A DNA stretch of 64,000 nt from Roseithermus sacchariphilus (GCA_003285105.1 CP030158.1:4698449-4762448); one strand, 5' to 3'; shown: positions 1-7,983, counted from the first letter of the stretch. Program-made: numbers and translations. Notes: a model not told the origin generated them from the letters alone.

Positions 1-674
1 TAAGCGTCGGGGCGGTCGTCGGCCAGGAAGGCATCGATCTCCTCGATGGTGGGCGGCAGGCCGGTCAGCGCAAAGGTCACCCGGCGGATCAGCGTTTCCC
101 GGTCGGCTTCGGGGGAAGGCCGCCCGCCTCTTTCGCTCAGCGTCGCCCGCACGAAGCGGTCGATGTCGTTGCGCACCCATGCCTCATCGTCGACGGGAGG
201 CGGGGCGGGCCGTTCGGGCGGGATGAAGGCCCAGTGCGGCTTGTACTCGGCCCCCTGCTCGATCCACCGGGCCAGCAGCGCGATCTCCTCGGCCGAGAGG
301 CTCAGGTTCGACGCCGGCGGGGGCATGCGCTGCTCCGGGTCGTCGCTGACGATGCGGCGGAAGACCTCACTGCGGCGCAGGTTGCCCGGCACGATGGCTC
401 GCGCGCCCGGGTGCTCCGGCAATTCGGCGAAGGCCTGCTCCGCCACGTCCAGGCGTAGCCCGGCCTCCCGCGCGTTGGCGTCCGGCCCGTGGCAGGCGAA
501 ACAGCGGTCGGACAGGATCGGCTTGATGTGCCGGTTGAAGTCGACCCGCTCGGGCAGGTGCCGCTCGGCCTCGGCGACGGCCGGCGGCTTCTGCGGACCG
601 CAGCCGGCGAGCAGCAGCCACACGACCACCAGCGAAGCGCTTCCGGAGCAAGCCAGAGAACGAGAGGGGACCAC
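1..674 (-). CDS. PSD1-type cytochrome c lipoprotein (DUF1549/DUF1553 family), 3' end outside window
   Basis: This is the N-terminal part of a planctomycete-type PSD1 protein; the frame stays open to the window edge, so the C-terminus is missing. From a GTG at 674 the protein has a hydrophobic leader ending in a lipobox (L-L-A-G-C, Cys about residue 25). A heme c motif C-F-A-C-H follows at about 58-62, preceded by a typical D-F-N-R-H-I-K-P-I-L-S segment, then a segment resembling the start of DUF1549. Family members are large surface cytochrome-like proteins of unknown substrate. The gene lies 113 bp downstream of the TonB receptor on the same strand, so it may belong to the same sigma/FecR-controlled unit. 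A TTG at 707 is an alternative start, and no clear ribosome site decides between them. Confidence 0.8.
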   Translation of the reverse strand, partial: MVPSRSLACSGSASLVVVWLLLAGCGPQKPPAVAEAERHLPERVDFNRHIKPILSDRCFACHGPDANAREAGLRLDVAEQAFAELPEHPGARAIVPGNLRRSEVFRRIVSDDPEQRMPPPASNLSLSAEEIALLARWIEQGAEYKPHWAFIPPERPAPPPVDDEAWVRNDIDRFVRATLSERGGRPSPEADRETLIRRVTFALTGLPPTIEEIDAFLADDRPDA

Positions 675-787
675 GGCATGGACCGGTTGAGGACGGAAAG
701 GCCTCAATAATATACGATTCCCGACCGCGATTGCACGTCCTCAGATGCGGGAACGGCACGTCCTCGGCTCGGGTCACCAGGCCCGGG

Positions 788-3688
788 TTACCAGGCCAGG
801 GTCAGCGCCCACGTCGTCATCCGCGGATAGGCATGGCGCGCCTCCCGGCGGGGCGTCCCGTCTTCTCCGTAGACCAGCCGCCAGTCCAGCACGTTGGCGT
901 GGTCGAGGGCATTGAGCACCTCCAGGCGCCCCTGCACCTCGAAGCGGCCGAGGCGGCGGGTATAGGCCAGGCCCAGGTCGAGGCGGTAGTACGCGGGGAG
1001 GACGTGTTCGTCGGGGCGGCCCAGGTCATACGGGGGATGGTAGCGCACGGCAGCGTCCTGCGCCAGGTAGTCGTAATAGGCCTGGCGGAAGCCCCAGGCG
1101 CGGCCCCAGACGCCCTGCGCACGCAGGCGGACGGTGAGTGCCGGCACCGGGCGCCCGTCGACGGCGAGCGTGGCGCGGTGGGGTTCGTTCCAGGGCACCG
1201 GCACGGAGCGGCCTTCGAAGCGGTCCGCGCGCTGCATCGTCGCCCGGGCGGCCTCGTAGCGCAGCGCGGCCCGGAGGCGCTCGGTGGCGCGTGCCACTTC
1301 GAGGGAAGCGCCGGCCGCCCGGCCCCGCGCCGGCGCCAGAAACGCGGCCTGTTCGGAGAGGACACCGCCCTGGTACGACAGGCCCCCGCCCCCGGCCGCC
1401 AGGGCCGTTGCCTCCGGTAGCCGGTACGTCATCGTGAGGAGATGCGGCTGGCGCTTCCAGTAGCCCTCGCCCCGCACCGACCAGGCCCGCGCCGGCCGGA
1501 TCAGCAGCGAGGCGCTTAGGTGGAAGGCCAGCGGCGGGCGCACCGTGCCATCGACCGGCAGCCAGATCCGCACGGAGGGCACCAGCGCGCCCACGTTGAG
1601 CTTGCTCACGTCGAACTGCTGGACGAACTGCCGGTACATCCCGGCGGCCAGACGCCCGGCCCACCGGTCGCGGTCATGCCGCACGGCCAGGCGGGGCTCG
1701 GCATAGAGGGTCTGCCGCACGGGCAGGTAGGTCAGCCGCACGCCGGCTTCGGCGCGGGTGCGCGCGCTGAGGTCGACCTCGTCCCGCAGGTAGAGGGCGC
1801 CGCGTCCGACGCGGGCGGCCTGTTCGACGTGCTGCCGGGGTGCCGGATCGGCGAGCGGCCCGTCCCGGGAGGCCAGGTCGTCCTCGACGTCCAGCCCCGG
1901 CAGGTGAGCCGCCAGCAACGTGAAGCGGCTATCGGTCAGCAGCAGCTCCGCGCCGACCTGCACCTGATGCCGTCCCTGCACGTGGTCGAAGGTGCCGGCC
2001 AGCGCATACGTGCGCATCCGGTTCGCGTCCTGCACCGGCGTCGTGGTCACCCGGCTCAGGCTCAGCCCGTCGGGCTGGAAGAGCCACTCCAGGCTATCGA
2101 GCAGGTCGTAGCGGTGCGTCAGGTCGTAGGTGCTCACCCGGGCTTGCAGGCTTGCCAGGGATCGCCCCCCCAGGACGGCATCGTACCGGAGCTGCGCGGC
2201 CCGGGTCACTCCAGCCTGGTCGTCTTCCACGGTCACCGGCGTCCGGTAGGCCGTGCCCGGCGTCATCTCCTCCCGTTCGGTCTGCGCCTGTACCAGTTCG
2301 ACGGCCGCGAAGGGGCTTCCTCCGAGCCGGTGGCGTCCCTGATAGGCAGAGGCATAGAGCGTCCGCAGCGGGCTCAGGCGGTGGCGAAGCGCCAGGTGCA
2401 GGTCCGAGAAATGGAGGCCCGGCGGGGGCCGTCCGCTCCGTTCCCGCAGCACGTCCGCGGCATCGGCCAGAGACGCCGGGCCGTCCTCGGGCAGGACCCC
2501 GCCGGTCATTGCGGCCTGGAGCAGAAACAGATCGGGTGCGCTCCAGGCATTCAGCGTGGTCCGAAGCGGGCCGGGGCGGTAGAGGTCCCACACCCCGATG
2601 CGGGCCGCGGCCATCACCGACGTCCCGCCCGCTGCCGCGGGGGATGGCCCGGCCTGCACGCGAGCCTGCAGGCTGAGCGGGTCCGCCTGCACGAGCAGCC
2701 CCGTTGTGCCGCCCGGCTCCTGCCGCACGTCCACCACCCCGGCCAGCCGGCTGCCGACCTCGACGCCGAAGCCGGCCTTGTGCACGGCAATCCGGTCGAT
2801 GGCGAAGGGGCTGAAGGGTCCGATGAAACCGACCGTGCGGCGCGGCAGGTAGACCGGCACCCCGTCGAGGCGGACCTCGTGGGCGCCGGCATCGCCGCCC
2901 TGCACGTAGACGTCGGCGGTGACGTCGCTGACGCGGACGCCGGCGAGGGCTTCCAGGCCGCGCAGGGGGCTGGCCTCCCGGCCGTCGTACCCGGGCGGCG
3001 GCTCCCCGGCGCGGACCGCCCCGAGGCGCAGTCGCTCCGAAGGGCGGCTCCGCTGGAGCCCGTCGACGATCACCGGCGCGATCAGCACGGGCTCGGTACG
3101 GAGGGCGACGCGGGTGGTCGTCCGGGCGTCCGGCTCGACGTGGAGCGAATCCTGCCAGTCCCGGTAGCCCAGGTGTGTGATGCTGAGGGCGTAACGACCC
3201 GGCGGCAACGGCGGCAGGACGAACTGCCCGGCCGGGTTCGCGACCGTTCCGATGCCGGCATCGGCCAGCACGATGTGCGCACCGGGCAGCGGCACCCCCG
3301 TCTCGCCGTCCACCACCACCCCGGCCACGGTGCCATAGACCGGGGCGACCTCCGCGGGATGGGTGAGCACGTACGTCCCCGAAGACAGGCGGTAGAAGTC
3401 CAGGCCGCTGGCGGCGAGGATGCAGCGGAGGCCGTCTTCCGCCGTGCCGGCTTCCATGGCACAGAAGGCCCGCTCGCCGCGGACCAGCGCCGGGTCATAG
3501 GTCACGGCCTGGCCCGTCGTTCGCACGAACTGGTCGATCGCCTCGTCGAGCGGGACGCCGCGCAGCACGAGCGCGTAGGTGCGCTCCTGCGCGGCGGCGG
3601 GCTGCACCGGTCCGGCCGGCAGGCACGCCAGCAGGACCGGCAGCAGCGCCAGCACCCCCCTCCCGTATGTCACGGCGCGTCCGCGCAT
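788..3688 (-). CDS. TonB-dependent receptor with N-terminal STN signalling domain
   Basis: This 966-aa outer-membrane receptor has a signal peptide ending near A-A-A-Q-E. An STN (secretin/TonB short N-terminal) domain follows at about 35-100, then a carboxypeptidase-regulatory-like fold (about 118-200, V-A-G-V-V-V-D-G-E-T-G), a plug domain (about 215-340) and a beta-barrel reaching the C-terminal W. The STN domain is the part that contacts FecR-type anti-sigma regulators in FecA systems. That matches the fecR and ECF sigma genes upstream, so the receptor probably both imports a substrate and signals its presence. The substrate cannot be read from sequence. The ATG at 3688 originally lay about 28 bp after fecR; a tnpB element now separates them. 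Confidence 0.93.
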   Translation of the reverse strand: MRGRAVTYGRGVLALLPVLLACLPAGPVQPAAAQERTYALVLRGVPLDEAIDQFVRTTGQAVTYDPALVRGERAFCAMEAGTAEDGLRCILAASGLDFYRLSSGTYVLTHPAEVAPVYGTVAGVVVDGETGVPLPGAHIVLADAGIGTVANPAGQFVLPPLPPGRYALSITHLGYRDWQDSLHVEPDARTTTRVALRTEPVLIAPVIVDGLQRSRPSERLRLGAVRAGEPPPGYDGREASPLRGLEALAGVRVSDVTADVYVQGGDAGAHEVRLDGVPVYLPRRTVGFIGPFSPFAIDRIAVHKAGFGVEVGSRLAGVVDVRQEPGGTTGLLVQADPLSLQARVQAGPSPAAAGGTSVMAAARIGVWDLYRPGPLRTTLNAWSAPDLFLLQAAMTGGVLPEDGPASLADAADVLRERSGRPPPGLHFSDLHLALRHRLSPLRTLYASAYQGRHRLGGSPFAAVELVQAQTEREEMTPGTAYRTPVTVEDDQAGVTRAAQLRYDAVLGGRSLASLQARVSTYDLTHRYDLLDSLEWLFQPDGLSLSRVTTTPVQDANRMRTYALAGTFDHVQGRHQVQVGAELLLTDSRFTLLAAHLPGLDVEDDLASRDGPLADPAPRQHVEQAARVGRGALYLRDEVDLSARTRAEAGVRLTYLPVRQTLYAEPRLAVRHDRDRWAGRLAAGMYRQFVQQFDVSKLNVGALVPSVRIWLPVDGTVRPPLAFHLSASLLIRPARAWSVRGEGYWKRQPHLLTMTYRLPEATALAAGGGGLSYQGGVLSEQAAFLAPARGRAAGASLEVARATERLRAALRYEAARATMQRADRFEGRSVPVPWNEPHRATLAVDGRPVPALTVRLRAQGVWGRAWGFRQAYYDYLAQDAAVRYHPPYDLGRPDEHVLPAYYRLDLGLAYTRRLGRFEVQGRLEVLNALDHANVLDWRLVYGEDGTPRREARHAYPRMTTWALTLAW

Positions 3689-3741
3689 CCACCCGGTCCC
3701 CGTTCAGAGAAAAAGGTCAGGGTTTAGCAAAGGCAAGGAGC

Positions 3742-3762
3742 CTCCCGTCTTTCATGCGGGAG
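3742..3762 (+). repeat. left-end subterminal hairpin of the tnpB element
   Basis: The inverted repeat has arms CTCCCG (3742-3747) and CGGGAG (3757-3762) around a 9-nt loop. It lies 14 bp inside the proposed left end and resembles the right-end hairpin. In this group such imperfect hairpins are recognised by TnpA during single-strand transposition. Confidence 0.6.
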
Positions 3763-3799
3763 AGGAATGGCCCCTTGTTCTCGGCGATGTGACACGAGG

Positions 3800-3825
3800 T
3801 TGACACCCCTGCCACGGTATGTTTG
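3800..3825 (+). promoter_or_regulatory. possible tnpB promoter
   Basis: TTGACA at 3800-3805 is followed by TATGTTTG at 3818-3825, which fits the Bacteroidota -7 consensus TAnnTTTG. The spacing is shorter than usual, and the second element ends only 6 bp before the tnpB ATG. If real, the transcript would be nearly leaderless. This is a weak motif-only call. Confidence 0.25.
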
Positions 3826-3831
3826 CGGACG

Positions 3832-5010
3832 ATGGATGCCTTCCGAATCATCTCCTGCCCCATCGAGGCCACACCCGAGCAGGCCGCCAGGATCGAAGCC
3901 ACGCTTCGATCCTTCGCTCGCGCCTGCAACTACGTCGCCCTGCGTGGCAAGCAGGAGAAGGTGAGCGCGAAGCGGAAACTGCAGAAGCTCTGCTACTACG
4001 ACGTGCGCGAGCGCTTCGGCCTCTCGGCCAATCTCGCCATTGCCGCTATCCAGCGCGTGAGCATGGCGGTGAAGGCGTCGGGGACCCGCGAGGTGTCGTT
4101 CCGCCCCACGAGCGCCGCCTACGACGCCCGCACGTTCTCTTTCCGGGAGAGCGACTGGAGCGTGAGCCTCACGCTCGTCGGCGGTCGCGAGCGGTTTCCG
4201 CTCAGGATCGGGGTGTGGCAGAAAGAACAGTTGCGCGGCACGGAGCCCAGGAGCGCTGTGCTCTGCAAGAAGTCGAACGGGCGCTACTACGTGGACATCC
4301 GGCTGCGGCGAGAGCAGCCACCCAAACAGGAGTCTACGGGCACGCTCGGTGTGGACATGGGCGTGAAAAATATCGCGGTCACGTCCACGGGCACCATCTA
4401 CAGCAGCGAGGCGCTGAACGCCTACAGACTGGAGCGGCACCGGGTCCGCAAGTCCCTCCAGTCCAAGGCCGCGAAGGGCACGCGGAGCAGTTCGAGAAGG
4501 AACTGTCGAAAGGCCCTCGCACGCTTGTCGGGTAAGGAGCGCAGGCGCTGCAAAGAGGAGAACCACGTCATCAGCCGCCGCATCGTCCGCGAGGCGAAGG
4601 CCGGCGGGCTCACCATCGTGCTCGAGGACCTCACCGGTATCCGGGACAGGACGAACCAGCGTTTGCGCCGGAGCCAGCGGGGATTGCACAACCGGTGGTC
4701 TTTTTACCAGCTCCGGCAGTTCATCGAGTACAAGGCGGCGGATGCCGGTGTGCCGGTGATGGTCATCGACCCTCGGTACACGAGCCAGACGTGCGCCCGC
4801 TGCTACTGCATCGGGAAGCGGCGTGGCGACTCCTTCCATTGTCCAAACTGCGGTCATAACGATCACAGCGACAAGAACGCTGCGAAGGTTATAGCCGCAG
4901 TCGGGGGCGCCATGAGCCGCCCTGAACGATCTGCTGTGTACTGTGTCTGGCACGGTGCTGAAGGCAAGGTCGAAATCTCCCGTCTTCAGACGGGGAAGCT
5001 TAAGGGCTGA
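3832..5010 (+). CDS. tnpB: TnpB, RNA-guided RuvC-like nuclease of IS200/IS605 family
   Basis: The 392-aa protein has every recognisable TnpB landmark. The N-terminal helical/OrfB region comes first, then RuvC motif I G-V-D-M-G-V-K-N (Asp175), motif II L-E-D-L-T-G-I (Glu265), a zinc ribbon with Cys321, Cys324, Cys337 and Cys340, and motif III D-K-N-A-A (Asp347). Because all three acidic residues are present, the nuclease should be active. Characterised TnpB proteins cut DNA guided by a right-end RNA and help retain the element. The ATG at 3832 is preferred to an in-frame TTG at 3823. The last codons run through the right-end hairpin, and the stop (5008-5010) lies just beyond the proposed element end, overlapping the 3' end of the opposing fecR. 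Confidence 0.93.
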   Translation: MDAFRIISCPIEATPEQAARIEATLRSFARACNYVALRGKQEKVSAKRKLQKLCYYDVRERFGLSANLAIAAIQRVSMAVKASGTREVSFRPTSAAYDARTFSFRESDWSVSLTLVGGRERFPLRIGVWQKEQLRGTEPRSAVLCKKSNGRYYVDIRLRREQPPKQESTGTLGVDMGVKNIAVTSTGTIYSSEALNAYRLERHRVRKSLQSKAAKGTRSSSRRNCRKALARLSGKERRRCKEENHVISRRIVREAKAGGLTIVLEDLTGIRDRTNQRLRRSQRGLHNRWSFYQLRQFIEYKAADAGVPVMVIDPRYTSQTCARCYCIGKRRGDSFHCPNCGHNDHSDKNAAKVIAAVGGAMSRPERSAVYCVWHGAEGKVEISRLQTGKLKG

Positions 5011-5024
5011 AGACTTCGTAGCCC
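4890..5024 (+). ncRNA. predicted omega (right-end) RNA of TnpB; coordinates approximate
   Basis: In characterised TnpB systems the guide RNA comes from the 3' part of tnpB plus the element's right end, and the guide is the adjacent flanking DNA. Here the scaffold would end at about 5004 after the hairpin at 4979-4994, and the guide would begin GGCTGAAGACTTCG at 5005. That is fecR sequence, which in the reconstructed empty site lies directly next to TTTAG. The hairpin is visible; transcription and the 5' limit are inferred. Confidence 0.35.
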
Positions 5025-6130
5025 TGTGCGGTGCGGCGGTAGCGCAGGTCCAGCGCCAGGCAGATGTCGGACAGCACCGACGCCACCGAGGTCGGCGTGG
5101 GATTCTGGTAGGTATGCCGGCGGGCGGCCACCTCCGGCGAGGCGACCCGGATCGGGACGGCGTAGCGGCGTTCCAGGTGCCGGAAGATCACGCCCAGCGG
5201 CTGGTCGCGGAACCAGAGGGCGCCGGCGCGCCAGGCCAGCGCCGCCTCCACGGCCACGGCCTGCGGCGGGCGCGGCGCCAGCGAATCGCCGACGACGCGC
5301 GTGGCCTGGCCGGCCTCCAGCACCACCACCGGCACCACCACCTGCAACCGCTCGGCCGGGAGGGTCTGCGCCTCCGGCCGCCGCGCCGGAGCCGCCGCCT
5401 CCCGCGCCTCCGCCACCGGCGCCCCGCCCCCCGGCCGCGCCGCCACCTCCACACGCCCCTCCTCGACCGTCACCACCGTCTGACGCAGCAGGTCGTCCGC
5501 CCAGGCCGCCACGTTGAAGCGCGTACCCGTCACCCGGACGATGGCGTTGAAGGCTTCGACGATGAAGGGGCGGTCGGCGGCCGCGACCTCGAAGAACGCT
5601 TCGCCGTCGAGCTGCACGCGGCGTTCCTCCTGCCCCCACCGCCAGCGCCAGGTCAGCGTCGTTCCCCCGGCGAGTTCGACGTGGGACCCATCCGGCAGCG
5701 TCACGGCGGCCGTCCGTCCGTAGGGGACGGCGACCACCGTCGGGCGCAGCCACCAGCCGATGCCGAGGGCCAGCCCGAGCACCATCGCGGCGACGGCCCA
5801 GCCGGTCCGGCGCCCCGTCAGCCCGTGCGCCTGCAGCCACCAGCCGATCCGGTCCAGCGTCGTCGGCGGGGCCGGCAGGGCAGGACGGGCCGCCGCACGC
5901 CCCTTCGCCGGGGCCTCCGCCGCCACGGCCGCCATCACCCGATCCGCGAAGCCCGCTTCGAAGGCCCGGCGGCTGCGCAGGGCCAGCGTCGTCCGCAGAG
6001 CCTGCAGGCGGCGGCGCTCCTCGCGCGCCTCGGGCGAGACGGCCAGCAGCAGCCGCAGGCGGCGCTCTTCGTCCGGGCTCAACGGCCCGTCCAGCGAACG
6101 GTACAACAGGTCAAAATCCTTGGCGTCCAT
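5000..6130 (-). CDS. FecR-family anti-sigma regulator
   Basis: This inner-membrane regulator of 376 aa links the TonB/STN receptor to the ECF sigma factor. It has a cytoplasmic N-terminal segment (about 1-105) for sigma binding, one membrane helix (about 108-127, rich in A, V, L, G, W), and a periplasmic FecR domain. The latter includes the hallmark L-P-D-G-S-H-V-E-L (about 144-152) and the G-E-A-F-F-E-V and V-T-G-T-R-F-N-V segments. A C-terminal STN-like/DUF4974 domain follows (about 300-370). It starts 12 bp after the sigma gene and is surely co-transcribed with it. The present stop at 5000-5002 is supplied by the inserted tnpB element; the ancestral protein probably ended two residues later. 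Confidence 0.93.
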   Translation of the reverse strand: MDAKDFDLLYRSLDGPLSPDEERRLRLLLAVSPEAREERRRLQALRTTLALRSRRAFEAGFADRVMAAVAAEAPAKGRAAARPALPAPPTTLDRIGWWLQAHGLTGRRTGWAVAAMVLGLALGIGWWLRPTVVAVPYGRTAAVTLPDGSHVELAGGTTLTWRWRWGQEERRVQLDGEAFFEVAAADRPFIVEAFNAIVRVTGTRFNVAAWADDLLRQTVVTVEEGRVEVAARPGGGAPVAEAREAAAPARRPEAQTLPAERLQVVVPVVVLEAGQATRVVGDSLAPRPPQAVAVEAALAWRAGALWFRDQPLGVIFRHLERRYAVPIRVASPEVAARRHTYQNPTPTSVASVLSDICLALDLRYRRTAQGYEVFSP

Positions 6131-6142
6131 CGTGCGTCTCCG

Positions 6143-6757
6143 TCAAGATCCACGTCCTTCGTCCCGGAACCAGGGGGCCAGCACCGCGCGCAGCTTGCGC
6201 TGGGCACGGGCCAGGCGGGACAACACGGTGCCGGTGGGGATGCCGAGGATCTCCGCCGTTTCCCGTGTCGAATACCCCTCGACCAGCCGCAGCACCACCA
6301 CCGACCGGAACGGAGGGCTGAGCGTGTGCAGGGCGTGCTGGAGGACGGCGCCGTCGATGCCGTCCTCCAGCGGGCGCCGCTCGTCGACGGCGGGTTCCCG
6401 GACCGGATGCATCGGCTCGTCCCGGCTGAACAGATACAACCGACGCCGCCGCCGGCGCTTCAGCGCGTTCAGCGACAGGTTGATCGCGATGCGCGTCAGG
6501 TACGTCCCCACGGCGGCCTCGCCCCGGAACTGGTGGAGCGCCCGGTAAAACCGGATGAACGTCTCCTGCCCGACGTCCTCGGCCTCCGGCCCGGCCCCCA
6601 GCATGCCGATGACCGTGGCGGCCACGGTCGATTCGTACCGCTCGACGAGGTTTCGGAACGCCTGCTCGTCCCCCTGGCGCGCCCGGGCCACCAGGGTTTC
6701 ATCCGATGGCGATGCGGTCGATGAGGTCAAGAGGCTGGCCGTTTGATCTGCTGACAC
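6143..6757 (-). CDS. ECF-type RNA polymerase sigma factor
   Basis: The 204-aa protein has sigma region 2 (about 22-90, with D-E-Q-A-F-R-N-L-V-E-R-Y and the E-D-V-G-Q-E-T-F-I-R-F-Y-R-A-L core). Region 4 is at about 140-195 (L-S-P-P-F-R-S-V-V-V-L-R through the helix-turn-helix S-T-R-E-T-A-E-I-L-G-I-P-T-G-T-V-L-S-R). The start is a GTG at 6757, the only good start in this frame. It heads the leftward unit sigma-fecR-TonB receptor-PSD1 and is probably held inactive by FecR until the receptor binds its ligand. Divergent transcription of the DUF2867 gene begins 348 bp away. Confidence 0.93.
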   Translation of the reverse strand: MSADQTASLLTSSTASPSDETLVARARQGDEQAFRNLVERYESTVAATVIGMLGAGPEAEDVGQETFIRFYRALHQFRGEAAVGTYLTRIAINLSLNALKRRRRRRLYLFSRDEPMHPVREPAVDERRPLEDGIDGAVLQHALHTLSPPFRSVVVLRLVEGYSTRETAEILGIPTGTVLSRLARAQRKLRAVLAPWFRDEGRGS

Positions 6758-7105
6758 GGATCGATCCTGTCCTGTGCTGTGCCGTTCCTGCCGTCCGATG
6801 GCCGGGGACTCCGGGCGAGGATGCCCGCCGGCAGGACGTTAGACCGCCCATCCGGCTCCGGTATTCCCGGCCTCGTACGGTGTCCGGCCTGTTCCGACCG
6901 GCCCTGCGCGGCTCCCTTCGCCGCAGACGGCGTACCACATCTCGCCGTAGCTACGGCCACGACGCGATACGGTGCCGCGGCAGCAACGAAGCAGCTTCAC
7001 GCCTCATGCCTCGACGCACCCGTTCAGAGTGCCTCGACGCACCCGTTCAGACGGAACGCAGCACGAACGAGAAGAACCCCGTCGCACCCATCGTCACGAT
7101 GCCCC
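6758..7105. other. 348-bp divergent intergenic region
   Basis: This spacer separates the leftward sigma gene from the rightward DUF2867 gene. I find no convincing gene or RNA in it. It holds a 22-bp tandem repeat near 7007-7051 and presumably both promoters, none of which matches a consensus well enough to place. Confidence 0.5.
7007..7051. repeat. 22-bp direct tandem duplication
   Basis: The 22-bp unit beginning TGCCTCGACGCACC occurs at 7007-7028 and again, identical, at 7030-7051 with one base between. It lies 55 bp upstream of the DUF2867 start and could be a recent slip duplication or a doubled regulator site. Confidence 0.7.
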
Positions 7106-7603
7106 ATGATGACCGAGATGCGTCAGATCGACGTGGCGGCCTCGCCGGAGGTCACGTTCGAGACGATCCAGCGGCTCGGCGGAGAGACGGGCTGGCTCTT
7201 TGCCGACGGGCTGTGGCGGCTTCGGGGCCGGCTGGACCGGCTCCTCGGTGGACCCGGCTTCCGTCGGGGGCGTCCCCATCCGACCGAACTCCGTGTGGGG
7301 GACCCGGTCGACTTCTGGCGGGTCGAGGCCATCGACCCGGGGCGCTCCCTGTGCCTGCGTGCCGAGATGAAGCTACCGGGGGATACCTGGATCACCTTCG
7401 AGGTGCATCCGCTCGGGCGTCGGGCCTGCCGGGTGATCCAGCGCACCACCTACGTCCCTCGCGGCCTCCGGGGCCGGCTCTACTGGTACGCCACCCTGCT
7501 GCCTCACCGATGGGTCTTCGACGGGCTGATGCGTGCGCTGAAAGCCCGCGCCGAAGCCGCCGAACGCGCTGCGGACCGGGCGGATGGCCCCGATCAGCCG
7601 TAG
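7106..7603 (+). CDS. DUF2867 domain protein
   Basis: The 165-aa protein consists of a single DUF2867 domain, more often seen as the C-terminal part of SDR-type NAD-binding proteins. Typical segments are W-R-L-R-G-R-L-D-R-L-L-G-G-P-G, the G-D-P-V-D-F-W-R-V-E core, and the closing G-L-R-G-R-L-Y-W-Y stretch. The NAD-binding part is absent, so this is a stand-alone version with a probable START-like fold and unknown ligand. Two ATGs, 7106 and 7109, are possible. Its last ten bases overlap the 3' end of the convergent hisI gene. Confidence 0.8.
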   Translation: MMTEMRQIDVAASPEVTFETIQRLGGETGWLFADGLWRLRGRLDRLLGGPGFRRGRPHPTELRVGDPVDFWRVEAIDPGRSLCLRAEMKLPGDTWITFEVHPLGRRACRVIQRTTYVPRGLRGRLYWYATLLPHRWVFDGLMRALKARAEAAERAADRADGPDQP

Positions 7604-7983
7604 ACCTGCTTCGGGTCGAACACCGGCTCTTCGTCGACGGCGAAGGCGCCGTCGTCCCAGCGGCGGTAGAAGCAGGAGCGGTGGCCGGTGTGGCAGGCGG
7701 CCCCGCCGTGCTGGACGACCTTGAAGACGAGCGCATCGCCGTCGCAGTCGATGCGGACCTCGCGCACCTCCTGCGTATGCCCGCTGCTCTCGCCCTTGAC
7801 CCACACCTTCCGGCGCGAGCGGCTCCAGTAGGTCATCGTGCCGGTCTCCAGCGTCTGCCGGAGGGTGTCCGCGTTCATGTAGGCGACCATGAGCACCTCG
7901 TTGGTGCCGGCATCCTGAGCGATGGCGGTGACCAGCCCCTGCTCGTTGAATTTGACCTGGTCGATGAAAGCCTGTGCCGTCAT
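7594..7983 (-). CDS. hisI: phosphoribosyl-AMP cyclohydrolase
   Basis: HisI opens the adenine ring of phosphoribosyl-AMP in the third step of histidine biosynthesis. The 129-aa length matches the single-domain enzyme, without the HisE pyrophosphohydrolase fusion. Family motifs are present: V-A-Y-M-N-A, G-T-M-T-Y-W-S-R-S-R, W-V-K-G-E-S-S-G-H-T-Q, and the metal-binding D-C-D-G-D-A-L and A-C-H-T-G-H-R-S-C-F-Y. No other his genes are in the window. It converges on the DUF2867 gene with a 10-bp overlap. Confidence 0.95.
   Translation of the reverse strand: MTAQAFIDQVKFNEQGLVTAIAQDAGTNEVLMVAYMNADTLRQTLETGTMTYWSRSRRKVWVKGESSGHTQEVREVRIDCDGDALVFKVVQHGGAACHTGHRSCFYRRWDDGAFAVDEEPVFDPKQVYG

Larger units (their letters stand above)
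3728..5004 (+). mobile_element. IS200/IS605-group (IS1341-like, tnpB-only) insertion element
   Basis: A complete tnpB gene is flanked by short subterminal hairpins with similar sequence. The left one has arms CTCCCG/CGGGAG at 3742-3762, the right one CCCGTC/GACGGG at 4979-4994, and both are preceded by AAGGCAAGG. No tnpA transposase is present, so the element would need one in trans. The ends are assigned from the host gene: joining TTTAG (3723-3727) to GGCTGAAG (from 5005) restores a fecR reading frame ending in Pro-Lys-Pro-stop 28 bp before the receptor gene. No target duplication is seen, as expected for this group. TTTAG would be the flanking target motif. The exact boundary could shift by a base or two because AG occurs at both joints. 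Confidence 0.75.

Noticed and set aside
788-3727. Long open frames on the plus strand opposite the TonB receptor gene (up to 735 codons)
   Set aside because: They are antisense shadows caused by high GC at third codon positions; they have no recognisable domains and biased basic composition.
3823-3831. TTG at 3823 as tnpB start
   Set aside because: It adds only three residues and overlaps the proposed promoter element; ATG at 3832 begins the conserved region.
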